64,000 nt of DNA from Tetragenococcus osmophilus (GTDB taxonomy: Bacteria > Bacillota > Bacilli > Lactobacillales > Enterococcaceae), in contig NZ_CP027783.1 of the NCBI RefSeq assembly GCF_003795125.1, positions 558,001 to 622,000 on the forward strand, written 5' to 3'. Position 1 is the first letter of the stretch. Each line of letters opens with the position of its first letter. Position numbers and translations under genes: made by a program. Positions 9,091-19,132 of the stretch are shown here, in pieces. The notes under the pieces were generated by a model. The model made no database searches and was not told where the DNA came from. It was given only the letters and a program-made list of their open reading frames with translations.

Positions 9091-10242
9091 TTATCTAGTC
9101 GTATCTGCTTTTTCCCAAAATGCTTTAGACTTCCCTGTAATTTCTTTAAAAGCAGCTACTGCTTGCGCAACTATAGTCATTGTGTAATAAAATATTAATT
9201 TAATGTACTTATTTACACTATTCTTCCCAACTATAGCAATTACGAAAAAAAGGATTTGTACTACTAAAAAAAATGCATATATTAAATAATTACTTTGTAT
9301 AACCATAAAAATGTTGAATAATAAAAGTAAAATATGGAACAGATACAAGTTATTTCTAAAAGTTCTATGCGAAATATAAAACAATGAAAAAAGTTTATTT
9401 CTCTGTATATTATATTTTTGTATATCAATAAAATTGATAGCAATATTTTTTCTCGCCATTCTTACTTTTCTGATAAATTCGTCGCCATCAGTTTCGCCAG
9501 CTTTTTCAAATGCAATCGCATCCTTATTAAACACAGCTCTTTTGCCTAAGTTAACGAGCTTAGGCGGAAAAATACTATCATGACTAAATATAGGATCAAT
9601 TTTAATATAATCATCTTTTCTTACCGCATATATGCTCCCGTTCCCAGCAGTAATTGAAGACAAATCTGATTCCATCAACCTTAAACTAAGGTCAATGTTC
9701 CAATAAGAAGCTTCCGACTCGCTGGTTTTGTTTTCTGCCGAATTTAGATAAGATAACTTACCAGCCACATAACCAACACTTCTGTCTGATAAAGTTTTAA
9801 TTAATTCGGTTAACGCTTGTTTATCAAAAATAGAATTAGCATCTGTAAAAACTAGAATTTCTCCTTTAGCAATGTCTACAGCCTCATCTTGAGCATTAGT
9901 TTTTCCCTTTCTAGACTCTACGTTGTAAAGCTTGATACTATCTTTATGCTGTACTTGATAACTTTTAACTATATTGTTTGTCTTATCAGTACTATTATCA
10001 GAAGATATTATAATTTCATATTTATCTTTAGGATAGGATATATTTAAAAGGTTTACGATTTTTTTTTCAATTACGTTTTCTTCGTTATGGGCTGGAACAA
10101 TAATTGAAACCATAGGTTGATAACTATGATCTATTTTGATTTTTTTGTGACTAAGTAATTTATGTAAAATTTTTAATAACAATGGGTACCCTATCATGGT
10201 GTAAAACACTAAAAAAGCACATATATAAAACCCTATTTTCAA
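9091..10242 (-). CDS. Membrane-bound glycosyltransferase family 2 protein
   Basis: A 383-residue protein with one N-terminal membrane segment, a GT-A domain (VSIIVPAHNEENVIEKKIVN, then YEIIISSDNSTD and EILVFTDANSIFD) and three to four C-terminal membrane segments from about residue 295. This architecture matches processive or integral GT2 enzymes. The start is TTG: GAGAGGTAG, which includes the stop codon of the upstream sugar transferase, lies 5 bases before it. This suggests re-initiation by the same ribosomes. It probably adds an early sugar or acts processively; which one is open. Confidence 0.78.
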   Translation of the reverse strand: MKIGFYICAFLVFYTMIGYPLLLKILHKLLSHKKIKIDHSYQPMVSIIVPAHNEENVIEKKIVNLLNISYPKDKYEIIISSDNSTDKTNNIVKSYQVQHKDSIKLYNVESRKGKTNAQDEAVDIAKGEILVFTDANSIFDKQALTELIKTLSDRSVGYVAGKLSYLNSAENKTSESEASYWNIDLSLRLMESDLSSITAGNGSIYAVRKDDYIKIDPIFSHDSIFPPKLVNLGKRAVFNKDAIAFEKAGETDGDEFIRKVRMARKNIAINFIDIQKYNIQRNKLFSLFYISHRTFRNNLYLFHILLLLFNIFMVIQSNYLIYAFFLVVQILFFVIAIVGKNSVNKYIKLIFYYTMTIVAQAVAAFKEITGKSKAFWEKADTTR

Positions 10243-10247
10243 TTAAA

Positions 10248-10877
10248 CTACCTCTCTTGCTTATCATTTCCTTTAAATTTTTCTACAGTGGAACTAGTTT
10301 GTGAAGAAACCCCTTCTTTGACAAAAACTTTTTTTATAGTTAAAAAAAATATCAATAAGTCTTGCTTAAAACTAATATTCCTTACATATTTAACATCTAA
10401 CTCAAATTTTTCTTGCCAACTTATTAAATTACGTCCACTTACCTGAGCCAATCCAGTAAGCCCTGGCCTCACATTATGTCGTTGCTTTTGTTGTTCATTA
10501 TATAAGGGTAAATATTCAACTAAGAGTGGTCTAGGACCAATTATTGACATATCACCTTTTAAAATATTCCAAAGTTCAGGTAATTCATCTAAACTTGTAG
10601 ATCTTAAGAATTTCCCAAATCTAGTTAACCTTTTTTCGTCAGGTAAAGGGGCCCCATTTTCTTGTACCTCATTAGTCATCGTTCTAAATTTATACATTGA
10701 AAATATTTCCCCATTCAGCCCAGGGCGTTCCTGTTTAAAAAAAATTGTTTTACCTAAGTTCACTCTAACTAGTATGACTATTATAAGAAACACTGGAGAA
10801 AACAGTGTAAGTGACAAAAATGATAATAAAATATCTAAGCCACGCTTTATAAAACGTTCGTACATAGTTTTATTCAC
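10248..10877 (-). CDS. Priming sugar-phosphate transferase (PglC/EpsL-like bacterial sugar transferase)
   Basis: A 209-residue monotopic phosphoglycosyl transferase with one N-terminal hydrophobic segment. It has the family motifs [40 protein letters not shown] (with the catalytic Asp-Glu pair) and [14 protein letters not shown]. It transfers a sugar-1-phosphate from a UDP-sugar to undecaprenyl phosphate, the first membrane step of repeat-unit assembly. It is short, like PglC, and lacks the large N-terminal membrane domain of WbaP. The start is GTG, overlapping the end of the aminotransferase gene by 8 bases. Next to PglE-, PglD- and PglF-like genes, a 2,4-diacetamido-trideoxyhexose is the likely substrate. 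Confidence 0.85.
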   Translation of the reverse strand: MNKTMYERFIKRGLDILLSFLSLTLFSPVFLIIVILVRVNLGKTIFFKQERPGLNGEIFSMYKFRTMTNEVQENGAPLPDEKRLTRFGKFLRSTSLDELPELWNILKGDMSIIGPRPLLVEYLPLYNEQQKQRHNVRPGLTGLAQVSGRNLISWQEKFELDVKYVRNISFKQDLLIFFLTIKKVFVKEGVSSQTSSTVEKFKGNDKQER

Positions 10878-11991
10878 TTTGCAACACTCTCTTTATAACA
10901 GACGTGACTCTATATAAATCCTCATCTTCCATTTTAGTATCAGATGGTAAGCAGATACCTTTTTTAAATAATTCTTCTGAAACTTCCCCGCCTATATAAT
11001 CATAATTTGCAAACACAGGTTGTAAATGCATTGGTTTCCATACAGGTCTTGACTCAATATTAGCTTCATCTAAAGCATCGATTAATTCATTTGTATCTTT
11101 ATTTTTCAGAATGACAACGGATAGCCAAAAATTAGACTCACTCCACCCATTTTCTGGCATAAAAGATATATTGGAAAATTCTTTTAGTTCTTGTTTATAA
11201 AAGTCATGTATATATCTTTTTTTCTGAATTCGATTATTTAAAACTTTTAATTGACCACGACCAACGCCCGCTACAATATTGCTCATACGATAATTATAAC
11301 CAATCTCACTATGCTGATAATGACGTGCCTTATCTCTTGCTTGAGTAGACCAAAATCGTACTTTTTCAATTTTTTCCTTATCATTTGAAACAAGCATTCC
11401 ACCACCAGAAGTAGTAATAATTTTATTACCGTTAAAAGAATAAATGCCATATTTACCAAATGTTCCAGTTGCTTGTCCTTTATATGTTGTCCCAAGCGAT
11501 TCAGCTGCATCTTCAATCAAAGTTACATTATACTCATTACATATAGCAACAATTTCATCTAATTGCGCAGCTAGGCCATAAAGGTTAACTACAATTACTG
11601 CTTTAGCATTCGGATATTTTTCTAGAGCTGCTCTTAAAAATTCAGGGTCCATATTCCAAGTTTCTTCTTCGCTATCTACAAAAACAGGAATAGCTCCCTG
11701 ATAAATAATTGGATTTGCTGTTGCTGAAAATGTTAAAGACTGACAAATAACAATATCATCTTCTTTTACATCCGCTGCCTTAAGGGCCATATGTATAGCA
11801 GCTGTGCCTGATATTAAGGCTGCACCGTTTTGGCTTCTTACATAATTTACTAATTCATGTTCAAATTCATCCACATTTTTTCCTAAAGGAGCTATCCAAT
11901 TCTTATCAAAAGCTTCTTGAACATATTCTTGTTCAAATCCTTCATTACTCATATGGGGAGAAGACAGTACCAATCGTTCTTTATTCATCAT
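10870..11991 (-). CDS. PLP-dependent UDP-4-keto-sugar aminotransferase (DegT/DnrJ/EryC1, PglE-like)
   Basis: A 373-residue fold-type I aminotransferase of the sugar nucleotide class. [36 protein letters not shown] and [15 protein letters not shown] are visible; the Lys in the last motif forms the Schiff base with PLP. It would turn the 4-keto sugar made by the dehydratase into a 4-amino sugar. It overlaps the acetyltransferase gene by 11 bases and the priming transferase gene by 8, so the three form a tightly packed module. N-terminal residues [13 protein letters not shown] resemble PglE and EpsN. The exact substrate is inferred from context. Confidence 0.86.
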   Translation of the reverse strand: MMNKERLVLSSPHMSNEGFEQEYVQEAFDKNWIAPLGKNVDEFEHELVNYVRSQNGAALISGTAAIHMALKAADVKEDDIVICQSLTFSATANPIIYQGAIPVFVDSEEETWNMDPEFLRAALEKYPNAKAVIVVNLYGLAAQLDEIVAICNEYNVTLIEDAAESLGTTYKGQATGTFGKYGIYSFNGNKIITTSGGGMLVSNDKEKIEKVRFWSTQARDKARHYQHSEIGYNYRMSNIVAGVGRGQLKVLNNRIQKKRYIHDFYKQELKEFSNISFMPENGWSESNFWLSVVILKNKDTNELIDALDEANIESRPVWKPMHLQPVFANYDYIGGEVSEELFKKGICLPSDTKMEDEDLYRVTSVIKRVLQSE

Positions 11992-12622
11992 TATCCCAAC
12001 TTTCTATTTCTTTCGACGGAACACCTACAACCTTTGAACAGTTATAGACATCCCTTATTACAACACTACCGGCTCCGAGGATATTACTATCGCCTATCGT
12101 TAACCCCTGTATAACTTTTAGCCCAACCCCAAATTGATTTGCATTTCCAATCTTTACATTTCCTGAAATATTAACCGCAGGAAAGAACGAATTGAAATCA
12201 CCAAGTATTGAATCATGACCAATTGTAGAAGCTATATTAAACATATTGAAGCTTCCAATTTTAATATCACTTGTATAAGTCGTATTTGCCATTAAAACAT
12301 TACCAATCCCTAGCTGAATATTATGACCTAATATAACTGTGGGGTCGATAATATTAGGAAATGTAATAAGCTTGTTACTCTTTAATTTCTCATATACAAC
12401 TTCTCGAGTAACTGAATCTGCTATAGCTATGACAACGCTAATTTCCTTTGTACAATCTTGTAAGAATTTTAGCGTTCCTATAACAGGTTTTCCATATATT
12501 TTTTCATCTATATTTTGATAGTTATCATCAACAAAACCTATAACGTTATGCTCTTGCAATCTATCTATTGAAAAGGCAACTTCTTTTCCAAATCCTCCAG
12601 CACCAACTATTATAATCTGCAT
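11981..12622 (-). CDS. NeuD/PglD-family sugar O/N-acetyltransferase
   Basis: A 213-residue protein. The N-terminal NAD-like alpha/beta domain begins MQIIIVGAGGFGKEVAFSID, and a left-handed beta-helix of hexapeptide repeats follows from about residue 95. The likely catalytic base is the His in STIGHDSILGDF. PglD-like enzymes use acetyl-CoA to acetylate the 4-amino group of a UDP-4-amino-sugar. The gene sits between dehydratase and aminotransferase genes, matching a bacillosamine-type pathway. AGGTGA lies before the ATG. Confidence 0.85.
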   Translation of the reverse strand: MQIIIVGAGGFGKEVAFSIDRLQEHNVIGFVDDNYQNIDEKIYGKPVIGTLKFLQDCTKEISVVIAIADSVTREVVYEKLKSNKLITFPNIIDPTVILGHNIQLGIGNVLMANTTYTSDIKIGSFNMFNIASTIGHDSILGDFNSFFPAVNISGNVKIGNANQFGVGLKVIQGLTIGDSNILGAGSVVIRDVYNCSKVVGVPSKEIESWDNDE

Positions 12623-13891
12623 ACTATCACCTACTTATTCGAACTATTAGCGAAATTAACAACTTCATTTGCTAGCTGCTCATCATTATCTGGCAAATAA
12701 TCAACAAACTCTAAGACCTCGTCTAAGGAATATCCGTTCACATTCCCCACAAAAATCTGGTCATGCACTTGTTCTTCACTACGCTCTTTGTCTAATAACA
12801 ATTCTTCATAAAGTTTCTCACCAGGACGTATGCCTGTTTCTACAATTTCTATTTCGTCTTCGGAATAGCCACTAAGTCGCACCATATTTTTGGCTAGATC
12901 CAAAATTTTCACCGGCTCGTGCATATCAAGGACGAATACTTCGCCACCTTTGGCTAAGGCACCCGATTGAATGACTAATCGACTTGCCTCTGGGATCGTC
13001 ATAAAATAACGTGTCATACGAAAATCTGTCACAGTCAAAGGTCCACCATTCGCGAGCTGTTCCCGGAATAAGGGAATAACGCTCCCACGTGAACCTAAGA
13101 CATTGCCAAAACGTACAGCTGAGAATTTTGTTGTTCCTTTTTCATTCATTCCGGTGACAATCATTTCTGCGATTCGTTTGGTTGCGCCCATTACATTGGG
13201 TGGATTGTTGGCTTTATCCGTAGAGACCATAACAAACTGTTCTACTGCATGAGCTTTCGCTGCTTCAGCGACGTTTTTCGTACCATAAACATTATTTTTC
13301 ACTGCTTCTTTTGGATTAAATTCCATCAAGGGAACATGTTTATGTGCAGCCGCATGATAGACAATGTCTGGTTGGTATTTACTCATGACTTCAAAGATTT
13401 TCTCGCGATTTTGTACGTCGGCAATGATCGGTACAAGCTCTGTTGTCCTTTCTTTGCAGCGGGTGCTTAGTTCTTTATGAATTAAGTAAATCGAATTTTC
13501 TCCATGTCCTAGTAAAATAAGCTGACGTGGATTAAATTTGATTACCTGTCGCGTAATCTCAGAACCAATCGAACCGCCTGCTCCAGTGACTAAGATTGTT
13601 TTATCAGTAATTTGACCTTTGATCGAATCAACATCTAAATTCGCTTCATCTCGGCCCAATAAATCTACCACATCAATTTCTTTCAATTTAGAAATATTAA
13701 TTTTGCCTGAAGCCACTTCTTCCATTGAAGGCATCGTGTTAACGGTTATTTGTTCATTTTCCAATGAGTCGAAAATTTCTTTTAATTTTTTTCTTGGTAA
13801 AGAAGGAATCGCAATGGTTACCATATCAACGTTGTACTTTTGTACTAATTGGGGAATGTCTTTAATTTTCCCTAAGACTTTTACATTAGAT

Positions 13892-15278
13892 CACTAGTGG
13901 TGCATGAAACATTTTAAATTCACTTATTATGTTTCACGCTATTTCCATCCATAAAAAAATCCTTTATACTGAGCTTGGATGACTTATCCAAGACCAATAC
14001 AAAGGAACTTAATATGGATAAGTATAAAACAATTTCAGCTTTTAATAAATGGTTTTCGAACATAAATTTCAAAAAATTACCTTTTTCTATTCGTGAGAAA
14101 ATTTCTCAAGCCGACAAGTATCATAAAAAATTTGCTTTTGAACACTTTTTGAAGGTGTTTCTCTATGGCATCGATCATGAGTGTGAAAGTTTACGTGAAA
14201 TGGATACGGCATTTGTTTCCCCTGATCTACAACAGACCATGGCGTTAGATGCCATCAGCCATTCGCAGCTTTCCCGTGAGCTCGCCCAGATGGATGACGA
14301 AATTTTGTGGGCGATTTTCGTACAGTTACTGGAAAAAGCACGGTCAAAAACACCGGTGACTAAACGAAATGCGCTCTATCTCGTGGATTCTTCTACCTTT
14401 CCGTTAAATACCACTCGATATCCTTGGGCGGACTTTCGCTCAACCAAAGCGGGGATCAAGCTTCACTTAAAACTTTGTTTTATGGATAAAGAACACTTGT
14501 ATCCGGATCAGTTTGAAGTCACGAATGCGGTTGAACATGATGACAATCACTTAGAAGTTTTTGTCAATCAACCGGAAGCGACCTATATCTTTGACCGTGG
14601 TTATATTGATTACGAGCGACTGGATGAAATGGAAGCCGATGGCTATTTTTTCGTCACAAGAGTGAAGAAAAACACCAAAATCCATGTCAGAGAAACTTAT
14701 GATACTTCTCAGAGTAAAAACATTTTGCGTGACCAAATGGTAGTGTTAGGCACTCAGGTTTATTTAACTTCCCCATTTCGCTTGGTCACGATTCAGGATG
14801 AAAAAGGAAAACAATTACGCTTTGTCACCAACCGTTTTGATGTGACCGCCCAAGAAGTGGCCGACATGTACAAAGCGAGATGGCAAATTGAACTATTTTT
14901 TAAGCACATCAAGCAACATATGACGATTAAAAAGCTATTTTCACACAGTGAAAAAGGGGTAAGCAATCAAATCATTCTTGCCATGATTGCCAGTCTATTG
15001 ACGTATTTAATCAAAGTAGAGATAGGAAGTAGGAAATCCCTGTTCCAAATCAAGCGCCTATTAAAACATCTGCTTTTTCAACCTTTTGAAGAATTGTGGG
15101 TGTTACTCGTTCCTACGTGACGAAATAGCATTTGTCGTCGTTGCAATAGTATTCAGATAAATAATGAAAAAATTTTTTCTGGAAAAGTCATCCCTTGCGT
15201 AAGCATTTGATTTTTTTGTCATTTTTTAGAAAAAAGTTAAAATCTGAATATTCTGATCATATTAATGCACCACTAGTG
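13892..15278 (+). mobile_element. IS4-family insertion sequence inside the dehydratase gene
   Basis: A 1387-bp element with inverted repeats beginning CACTAGTGGTGCAT (left) and ending ATGCACCACTAGTG (right). It is flanked by identical 9-bp copies of acattagat at 13883-13891 and 15279-15287. The exact duplication and the intact transposase point to a fairly recent insertion. The transposase is on the plus strand, opposite to the operon it interrupts. Confidence 0.93.
14014..15120 (+). CDS. IS4-family transposase
   Basis: A 368-residue DDE transposase with an N-terminal DUF4372-like region (FAFEHFLKVFLYGI, then LSRELAQMDDEI). Further landmarks are YLVDSSTFPLN (first Asp), ATYIFDRGYIDYERL (second Asp) and ADMYKARWQIELFFKHIKQH with the final Glu and the Y-x2-R-x3-E-x6-K pattern of IS4. 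I start it at ATG 14014, with AAGGAA 6 bases before; a TTG 13 codons upstream is less likely. A short hairpin (CTTGGAT...ATCCAAG, 13974-13992) precedes the start. The gene appears complete. Confidence 0.88.
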   Translation: MDKYKTISAFNKWFSNINFKKLPFSIREKISQADKYHKKFAFEHFLKVFLYGIDHECESLREMDTAFVSPDLQQTMALDAISHSQLSRELAQMDDEILWAIFVQLLEKARSKTPVTKRNALYLVDSSTFPLNTTRYPWADFRSTKAGIKLHLKLCFMDKEHLYPDQFEVTNAVEHDDNHLEVFVNQPEATYIFDRGYIDYERLDEMEADGYFFVTRVKKNTKIHVRETYDTSQSKNILRDQMVVLGTQVYLTSPFRLVTIQDEKGKQLRFVTNRFDVTAQEVADMYKARWQIELFFKHIKQHMTIKKLFSHSEKGVSNQIILAMIASLLTYLIKVEIGSRKSLFQIKRLLKHLLFQPFEELWVLLVPT

Positions 15279-15859
15279 ACATTAGATAAATAAACTTTTT
15301 GCTTATTCGGATCATCATCGACAAATCCTATAACATGGATATCACTTGATGTTTTAGAACCAAGCAAAGAGTTATATAAAATTCGTCCACCTTCGCCTGC
15401 CCCAACAATCAACGTTGTTTTGACCGGCTGATCTTTATTTGTGGCACGCATATTCCTACGCTCAACAAATAAACGCCAAGCCAAGCGACTTAAAATAATG
15501 AAAAAGGCAGATAAAATATAAGTAAATAAAATCAGTCGCTTACTAAAAGCATCACTAAAACTTAACAGATAAATCGCGTTCCCTAGTGCAGTTCCTGTAG
15601 TGGCTAGAAGAATCGCTATAATTTCTCTCAAATTGGTATAACGATTAATTCGAGTAAACACTCGGAATATATAACCGAAGACCAGATAAAAAACCATGCT
15701 TGAAAGTCCCAAACGCCAAATAAATGAAAATGGAATTAGAATAAAAGGACTTAAAAATATGTAACCAGCTATTGTAGCTAATAAAATTAAAGCCAAATCC
15801 ACTACAATTAAAATTGCAATTTTTCTTTTTCGTGTTAAAGCAAACACGCCAACATCTCC

Positions 15860-16612
15860 TTAAAACAAACCAAACCTTTTCTTTTTCACTTCTTTATACT
15901 TTGGAAAAGATACTTGGTCCCCGTTTACCAAATCTTTTGCCACTTGTTTCATTAATTGTGCTTTATTGCTATCTAACAACTCATAAGCTTCCTTTAAACG
16001 AAAAGCTCGCTTATTCACTCCATGAGCATCAGACGCCATCATTTGTACAAGATTATGTTCGACCATCTCTTTTGCCGTCTTTTGAATAGACTTGCCAAAA
16101 CTACCTGCTAAACTAGGGGCAGTTAACTGCCCCAAGCATCCCATTTCCAAGTAAGGAAGCAATCGATTCGGATCTTCTCTAAACTTGGCATTTCGCTCTG
16201 GGTGTACAATCACTGGGACTTTTCCTTGCGTTCTTAGCGAAAAGCAAAGCTCTTCAGTATAAGCAGGAATATCCATTGTAGGCAATTCCAGTAATAAATA
16301 TGTATCTGTTAGATCGGTAAAAAGGATCCGATCTTGCCTTACTTCTTCTAATAAGTCACCTGTTAAATGAACTTCCTGCCCTTCTAGTAAAGTTAGTTCA
16401 ATTTGCTGCTTATCTAACTCTGCTTGCAAGGAAGCGACGGTTGCAATCACCGTCGCTTTTGAATTTTGGTAACGACCATTATTATGATGAGGTGTACATA
16501 AAATATGTGTCATTCCTTGCCGCACTGCCTCTCTAGCCATGGCAAGACTTGTTTCGATACTATCAGCGCCGTCGTCTATATTCGGTAAAATATGACAATG
16601 CAAATCAATCAT
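15860..16612 (-). CDS. CpsB/CapC-family manganese-dependent protein-tyrosine phosphatase
   Basis: A 250-residue PHP-fold phosphatase. Metal ligands are visible in IDLHCHILPNIDDGA, LCTPHHNNG, VIVHPERN and MASDAHG. In capsule loci these enzymes remove phosphate from the tyrosine cluster of the CpsD-like kinase and so tune chain length and export. I choose ATG 16612 because AAAAGGAG lies 8 bases before it; the longer form starts at a GTG inside that site. It follows the kinase gene closely and precedes the broken dehydratase gene. Confidence 0.88.
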   Translation of the reverse strand: MIDLHCHILPNIDDGADSIETSLAMAREAVRQGMTHILCTPHHNNGRYQNSKATVIATVASLQAELDKQQIELTLLEGQEVHLTGDLLEEVRQDRILFTDLTDTYLLLELPTMDIPAYTEELCFSLRTQGKVPVIVHPERNAKFREDPNRLLPYLEMGCLGQLTAPSLAGSFGKSIQKTAKEMVEHNLVQMMASDAHGVNKRAFRLKEAYELLDSNKAQLMKQVAKDLVNGDQVSFPKYKEVKKKRFGLF

Positions 16613-16626
16613 TGGATGCACTCCTT

Positions 16627-17328
16627 TTAATCAGAGTAATAATAGTAGGCTTTATCTTTGTCTTGTTTTGCGCCATTATAAATGACACCTAAAATACGAG
16701 CTTGGACTAAATCTAAAGATTCTTTGGCTTGGTTCAAAGCGTCTTTTCTCGTCCAATTTTCCCGAGCGACAAGTAAAGTACCATCTGCTTTAGAGGACAT
16801 AATTTGCGCATCGGTCACCGTCACAACAGGTGACATATCGAAGATTACCATATCAAATAAATGACGAGCTTCTTCCATAATTTGATTCATCTTTTCTGAA
16901 CCTAATAGTTCAGACGGATTCGGCGATTTTGGACCACTAGTTAATATGGATAAATTTTCTATCGTTGTTTTCTGTGCAGTTTCTTCTAGACTTACACCTG
17001 TACTTAGGACCGTACTTAAGCCTGCTTCATTATTTAATTGGAATGTTTTATGGATGGTAGGCTTACGCATATCCGCATCTACTAGTAAAACATTCTGTCC
17101 CGTTTGGGCAAACACTATAGCTAAATTTGCCGAAGTTAACGACTTTCCTTCACTTGGTCCTGAAGAAGTGACCACTAAACTTTGTACTTGCTGATCAGCT
17201 GAAGAAGCGAATTGTAAGTTCGTACGTATCGTACGATATTGCTCAGCTACAGGCGAGGAAGGATCCACTAATGAAACTAAGCTAACTGGCTGAGTTTTTG
17301 TCCCTGTTCTTTCTTTTTTTAATTTCAT
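16627..17328 (-). CDS. CpsD/CapB-family bacterial tyrosine kinase
   Basis: A 233-residue BY-kinase cytoplasmic subunit. It has the Walker A motif SSGPSEGKSLTSANL, the A' motif VLLVDADMRKPT, the Walker B-like VIFDMSP, and a C-terminal tyrosine cluster (YYYY, residues about 228-231) that is autophosphorylated. It needs the CpsC-like membrane protein encoded just upstream for activity. GGAGGG precedes the ATG. The pair, with the CpsB-like phosphatase, controls polysaccharide polymerisation. Confidence 0.9.
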   Translation of the reverse strand: MKLKKERTGTKTQPVSLVSLVDPSSPVAEQYRTIRTNLQFASSADQQVQSLVVTSSGPSEGKSLTSANLAIVFAQTGQNVLLVDADMRKPTIHKTFQLNNEAGLSTVLSTGVSLEETAQKTTIENLSILTSGPKSPNPSELLGSEKMNQIMEEARHLFDMVIFDMSPVVTVTDAQIMSSKADGTLLVARENWTRKDALNQAKESLDLVQARILGVIYNGAKQDKDKAYYYYSD

Positions 17329-17340
17329 ACGTTTTCCCTC

Positions 17341-18147
17341 CTACACCCGTGTGCGGCTGCGACGTCCGCCACTTGTTGAGTTATTGTTGCTATTGTCGTC
17401 ATCTTGATCATTGCTTTGTGTTCCATTACGTAGTTTTTGTGTCGTCGCATCAATTTCTTTTTGACTCAATTTCGGAACATTGCCCAAAACTGTTAACCCT
17501 AAGTCATCCGTGATATAATGCGTATCCTTAATGGTACGGTCAAAAACTTCCCTTAAGAAGGCTATCGCAATCCCTACTAACAGACCCAAGATAAGACCGA
17601 TCGCTAAATTCAAAGGACTATTCGGCGAAACAGGTCGAGGACTAGCCGTCGCTCTTGAAACGATGGTCGTTCGATCCACGTTCGTTAAGACGTCTTGGAC
17701 TGTTTCTTGAAAAACTTCCGCTGCCGTATTGGCAATGTGTTCGGCATCCGCTGAACTTTCGCCGGTTGCTACAATAGAAAACATCTGTGACTCTTCTGAT
17801 TGCTCGACTTCCATGCTCTCTTTAATTTCTTGAATCGTCATATCTAAGTCATACTCCGAAGTTAGCCGATCTTGCACATTGGCTGCTAGGGCATCGCCTT
17901 CTTCAATGATATCCTTATAAGTATTTAGCATTTGTAAATTGTAATTGACCGCGTTCAAGCTTTCATCAGAACTCTCATCTTGAGGGGAGGCCACAATCAA
18001 TTGGGCTCGCGACTCGTACTGAGGGGTCATAATGAAAAAAGTGATTACTGCGGCCAGGGCTAATCCAGCAAATAAACTGGTTAGAATGGTCGTCCAATGT
18101 TTTCTTAATACGTCGAAAATTTCTTTTAAACTAATCGTCTCTTCCAT
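17341..18147 (-). CDS. CpsC/CapA-family Wzz-like chain-length and kinase-activator protein
   Basis: A 268-residue membrane protein with two membrane segments (about residues 20-42 and 180-200) around an extracellular Wzz domain. The second segment is preceded by the proline-rich PRPVSPNSPL motif typical of polysaccharide co-polymerases. The C-terminal cytoplasmic tail activates the CpsD-like kinase in known systems. The tail here is rich in Asn, Asp and Ser and ends with Arg-rich residues. It lies 12 bases upstream of the kinase gene. Confidence 0.88.
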   Translation of the reverse strand: MEETISLKEIFDVLRKHWTTILTSLFAGLALAAVITFFIMTPQYESRAQLIVASPQDESSDESLNAVNYNLQMLNTYKDIIEEGDALAANVQDRLTSEYDLDMTIQEIKESMEVEQSEESQMFSIVATGESSADAEHIANTAAEVFQETVQDVLTNVDRTTIVSRATASPRPVSPNSPLNLAIGLILGLLVGIAIAFLREVFDRTIKDTHYITDDLGLTVLGNVPKLSQKEIDATTQKLRNGTQSNDQDDDNSNNNSTSGGRRSRTRV

Positions 18148-18172
18148 TTGTTCTCCACTTTCTATTTTTTGG

Positions 18173-19102
18173 TTATTGCAATTGCTCTTGTAAAGTTTCT
18201 TGTACTTCTGCCAAGTTGTCTTCGTCTATTTGTTGGTAAGAAACCCCACCTTGCATGAAGCCTTCCCCTTCTAGTTGTAGTTGATCTACATTTGAAAAAG
18301 CTTCTCGATAGTCAAGAGCAATCTCACGCATATTGGCAAAGCTTAGGTCTGTTCTCATATTGTCTTCTACAGCGTCTAGAATCCCTCGGTATTGAGTCAC
18401 TCCTGAAAGAGATGTCGCTTGGTCAATAACTCCTTCGACCACAGCTCGTTGTCTCGCTTGACGACCGTAATCTCCTTCAGGATCTTCATGACGCATACGT
18501 AAGTAACCTAATGCTTCTTCACCATTCAAATGTATTCTTCCAAAATTATAGGTGTGACCATCTTGTTCAAATTCCAAATCATTATTAACGTCGACACCGC
18601 CAACAGCGTCCACCAACTCCTGGATCCCTTGCATATTAATCGATACGTAATGGTCTAAAGGAATATCTAAAAATTCGCTCACCGTATCCATGGCCATGGA
18701 AGCTCCCCCAAAGGCATAGGCGTGATTTATCTTGTCTTGTGTCCCTTCATCTGCGATATCCACATAAGTATCCCGTGGTATACTTACTAAAGTCGACGTA
18801 TTTTCTTGCGGATTGACCGTAGCTACCATCATGGTATCTGAACGTCCTTGCTCATTTCGCCCTAAGTCACCTGTATCAATACCTAGCAACAAAACACTAA
18901 AAGGCTCTTCTTCATCAAAATTGACCTCACGAGAGTCTGGACGATCTACGCTTTCATAGGTATTCCCCACAGAACCAGAGACATCTAAATACACCTTCAC
19001 AGCTGCTCCAACAATTGCTAAAACTAAAATAAGTAATATAATTAAGACAATGCGTAAGATTTTCTTCCCACGCGAAGTTTTCCTGTGGCTTCTTTTTGCC
19101 AT
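18173..19102 (-). CDS. LytR-CpsA-Psr family cell-wall glycopolymer ligase
   Basis: A 309-residue protein with a basic N-terminus, one membrane segment (about residues 14-36) and an extracellular LCP domain. Conserved pieces are FSVLLLGIDTGD, GRSDTMMVATVNP, LVSIPRDTYVDI and LGYLRMRHEDPEGDYGR, with Arg and Asp residues that bind the lipid pyrophosphate. LCP enzymes attach capsule or teichoic-type polymers from the lipid carrier to peptidoglycan. As an early gene of the operon it should anchor the polysaccharide made by this locus. GGAGG precedes the ATG. Confidence 0.9.
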   Translation of the reverse strand: MAKRSHRKTSRGKKILRIVLIILLILVLAIVGAAVKVYLDVSGSVGNTYESVDRPDSREVNFDEEEPFSVLLLGIDTGDLGRNEQGRSDTMMVATVNPQENTSTLVSIPRDTYVDIADEGTQDKINHAYAFGGASMAMDTVSEFLDIPLDHYVSINMQGIQELVDAVGGVDVNNDLEFEQDGHTYNFGRIHLNGEEALGYLRMRHEDPEGDYGRQARQRAVVEGVIDQATSLSGVTQYRGILDAVEDNMRTDLSFANMREIALDYREAFSNVDQLQLEGEGFMQGGVSYQQIDEDNLAEVQETLQEQLQ

Positions 19103-19132
19103 ATCCTTTTCCTCCGTTTAATGAAGCAATGG

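Larger units (their letters stand above)
12631..15847 (-). pseudogene. CapD/EpsC/PglF-type nucleotide-sugar 4,6-dehydratase, split by an IS4-type element
   Basis: Removing 13892-15278 and one copy of the 9-bp duplication joins the halves in frame and restores a protein of about 606 residues, the normal length for this family. The 5' part (15847-15279, GTG start with AAGGAG) encodes four membrane segments and VGAGEGGRILYNSL. The 3' part encodes the catalytic SDR domain with ILVTGAGGSIGSEI and STDKANNPPNVMGATKR, where Met replaces the usual catalytic Tyr, as is normal in this family. The enzyme would convert UDP-GlcNAc to the 4-keto-6-deoxy sugar. An ORF of 397 codons from ATG 13824 keeps most of the catalytic domain and might be translated if transcribed, but membrane anchoring and the natural promoter are lost. 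Confidence 0.9.

Noticed and set aside
12631-13824. Intact 397-residue soluble epimerase gene
   Set aside because: The frame continues upstream without a stop up to the IS and rejoins the 5' half beyond it, so this is the 3' part of one larger gene.
15257-15287. C-terminal residues TSGALI of the 5' half of the dehydratase as natural protein end
   Set aside because: These codons come from the IS end and the target duplication, not from the original gene.
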